This document shows, piece after piece, positions 31,972-33,002 of a stretch of DNA of 33,002 nucleotides. Both the position numbers and the translations under genes were made by a program. This DNA is from a marine bacterium B5-7 (lineage in GTDB: Bacteria > Pseudomonadota > Gammaproteobacteria > BQJM01). Below the pieces are notes generated by a model that saw only the letters and a list, made by a program, of their open reading frames with translations, ran no database searches and had not been told where the DNA came from. Position 1 is the stretch's first letter; each line of letters begins with the position of its first letter. The stretch is taken from contig BQJM01000016.1 of assembly GCA_021604705.1 (NCBI GenBank), forward strand, positions 1 through 33,002. Reading direction: 5' to 3'.

Positions 31972-32115
31972 AAAAAGTCCGGTTTCTTTCTTCAGATGGT
32001 CGATTAATTTACCGGAATTGAGGGGCTGAGGCAAGGGAGGTGTTTGTTTTGTGGGCAGTCTCTGGTAGGTCAATATACAACATAGCAAATCCCAGTCCGC
32101 TATTCCGCTATTCCT

Positions 32116-32169
32116 TTCTTCCTTTCAAAAAGACGCATCAAGTCATCCATGGCGCTCGATGCCGGCGCC
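32116..32169. repeat. Palindromic element, copy 4, truncated and inverted
   Basis: On the minus strand this reads GCCGGCATCGAGCGCCATGG, ATGACTTGATGCGTCTTTTT and GAAAGG, matching the right half and arm of the element with a few changes. The left half of the core and its arm are absent; the sequence passes directly into a REP cluster. Together with the next entry it fills the 332-base gap 31972-32303, in which I see no gene. Confidence 0.75.
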
Positions 32170-32170
32170 T

Positions 32171-32289
32171 CCTGTCATTCCGGCCTTGAGCCGGAATCTC
32201 CTGATGGTATAACAGTTCTAGATGGAGACCCCGGGTCAAGCCCGGGGTGACAGAGGTAGATAGAAATCCCGCATCAAGTGCCGGATGAC
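32171..32289. repeat. Cluster of three REP-like hairpins
   Basis: Three stems in a row: ATTCCGG (32177-32183) with CCGGAAT (32191-32197); ACCCCGGG (32228-32235) with CCCGGGGT (32241-32248); and ATCCCG with CGGAT around 32266-32285. Most have a CAAG- or TTGAG-type loop and TGACA or TGTCA at the outside. The same units appear at 141, 21531, 29002 and 29996. Confidence 0.8.
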
Positions 32290-32303
32290 GGCGCGCTGAG
32301 CAA

Positions 32304-33002
32304 CTATCTACCTATCGAATAATAGGTAAACCCTTGTAATGACATCTGCGAAGGTGAAAACAAATTACGTCCATCAAAAATCACTGGGCTATTCAGTTGT
32401 TGTTTAATGAGATCAAAATCTGGCGTTTTAAAGTGATCCCACTCGGTCACAATCACCAGCGCATCCGCACTTTGTAATGCGGCTTCTTTGCTATCACACA
32501 AAGTAACGCCGAGATTTAAACGTTCGGCCTCTTCCATCGCAACCGGATCGTAAGCTTGAATCCTTGCGCCAGCTTTTTGTAATTCAGCGATTAATACACG
32601 GCTCGATGCTTCACGCATGTCATCGGTATTCGGTTTAAATGATAAGCCCCATAACGCAAAGGTTTTTCCTTTGATGTCATTATCAAAGTGTTGCAAGATT
32701 TTTTTCATCAACACACGTTTTTGCGCATAGTTAACTGACTCGACTGCGTCTAACAGTTGTGGCTGATAATCATGAGATTTGGCCGTTGCAATCAAGGCTT
32801 TCACATCTTTCGGGAAGCATGAGCCACCATACCCACACCCTGGCGCAATAAATTTAGTGCCGATACGTTTATCAAAACCAATACCGTGGCGAACTTTCTC
32901 AATATCTGCATCGAGTAATTCGGCAATTTGGCTCAGTTCATTCATAAAGCTTATTTTGGTGGCTAACATCGCGTTTGCTGCGTACTTAGTGAGTTCAGCA
33001 GA
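32304..33002 (-). CDS. UDP-glucose 6-dehydrogenase, C-terminal part (cut by window edge)
   Basis: The last 232 codons of an NAD-dependent UDP-sugar dehydrogenase. The frame is open to the window edge (reading [12 protein letters not shown] first), so the Rossmann N-terminal domain lies outside. Visible are the central helix, the active-site [12 protein letters not shown] with the catalytic cysteine, and the C-terminal UDP-binding domain with [34 protein letters not shown] and FDGRN. It would oxidise UDP-glucose to UDP-glucuronate for capsule, LPS or exopolysaccharide precursors. A UDP-N-acetyl-hexosamine dehydrogenase is less likely, judging by FKPNTDD and FDGRNLF. An ATG at 32969 is internal, not the true start. 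Confidence 0.92.
   Translation of the reverse strand, partial: SAELTKYAANAMLATKISFMNELSQIAELLDADIEKVRHGIGFDKRIGTKFIAPGCGYGGSCFPKDVKALIATAKSHDYQPQLLDAVESVNYAQKRVLMKKILQHFDNDIKGKTFALWGLSFKPNTDDMREASSRVLIAELQKAGARIQAYDPVAMEEAERLNLGVTLCDSKEAALQSADALVIVTEWDHFKTPDFDLIKQQLNSPVIFDGRNLFSPSQMSLQGFTYYSIGR

Overview
The window looks like a chromosome segment of a gammaproteobacterium of moderate G+C, most likely an intracellular or host-associated member of the Legionellales (Coxiella/Legionella side). Reasons: an Hda-DUF2066 gene pair typical of Gammaproteobacteria, a full lower mevalonate pathway (rare in Gammaproteobacteria but known in Legionella and Coxiella), an IcmD/DotP-like protein of the Dot/Icm type IVB secretion kind, and a giant ankyrin-repeat protein. 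The species cannot be fixed from the sequence alone.

Layout. 1-193: end of an IS-like element that cuts a REP-type hairpin. 195-2886 (minus): sppA, a DUF2066 gene and hda, each overlapping the next by one base. 2944-11157 (minus): an apparent three-gene unit of two tandem single-PAS proteins and a 2312-residue protein joining an NRPS-like adenylation-carrier-thioesterase module to a degenerate STAND-like ATPase, a helical region, two ankyrin blocks and a disordered tail. 11334-16574 (plus): five overlapping mevalonate genes (fni, mvaA, mvaK2, mvaD, mvaK1), leading from mevalonate to IPP/DMAPP. 16634-20798 (plus): RND efflux adaptor and pump. 20713-23077 (minus): IcmD-like membrane protein, a lipoprotein with ACKG repeats, an MNIO (DUF692) enzyme and its HvfC/BufC-type partner, resembling a RiPP/bufferin-type metal-binding system. 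23228-28494 (plus): a hypothetical protein, an alpha/beta hydrolase, a tandem pair of duplicated MFS transporters and a membrane protein with a poly-Ala tail. 28500-33002 (minus): FimT/GspH pseudopilin, a HigBA-like toxin-antitoxin pair between 14-bp direct repeats, a family 4 uracil-DNA glycosylase, an MFS transporter and the 3' part of a UDP-glucose dehydrogenase gene.

Two repeat families run through the segment. One is a REP-like hairpin (TCCCG, a TCAAG-type loop, CGGGA, TGACA) that also forms the 3' ends of two genes. The other is a palindromic element with a 51-52 bp core. Two copies sit in frame inside mvaK2 and mvaD, one is intergenic and one is truncated. In the two coding copies the core is flanked by 28-29 bp arms that are complementary to each other within a copy but differ almost completely between copies.

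The strongest candidates for undescribed biology are the PAS-PAS-(A-T-TE-STAND-ANK) unit, the in-frame palindromic element, and the ACKG lipoprotein/MNIO operon with a terminator between precursor and enzyme.
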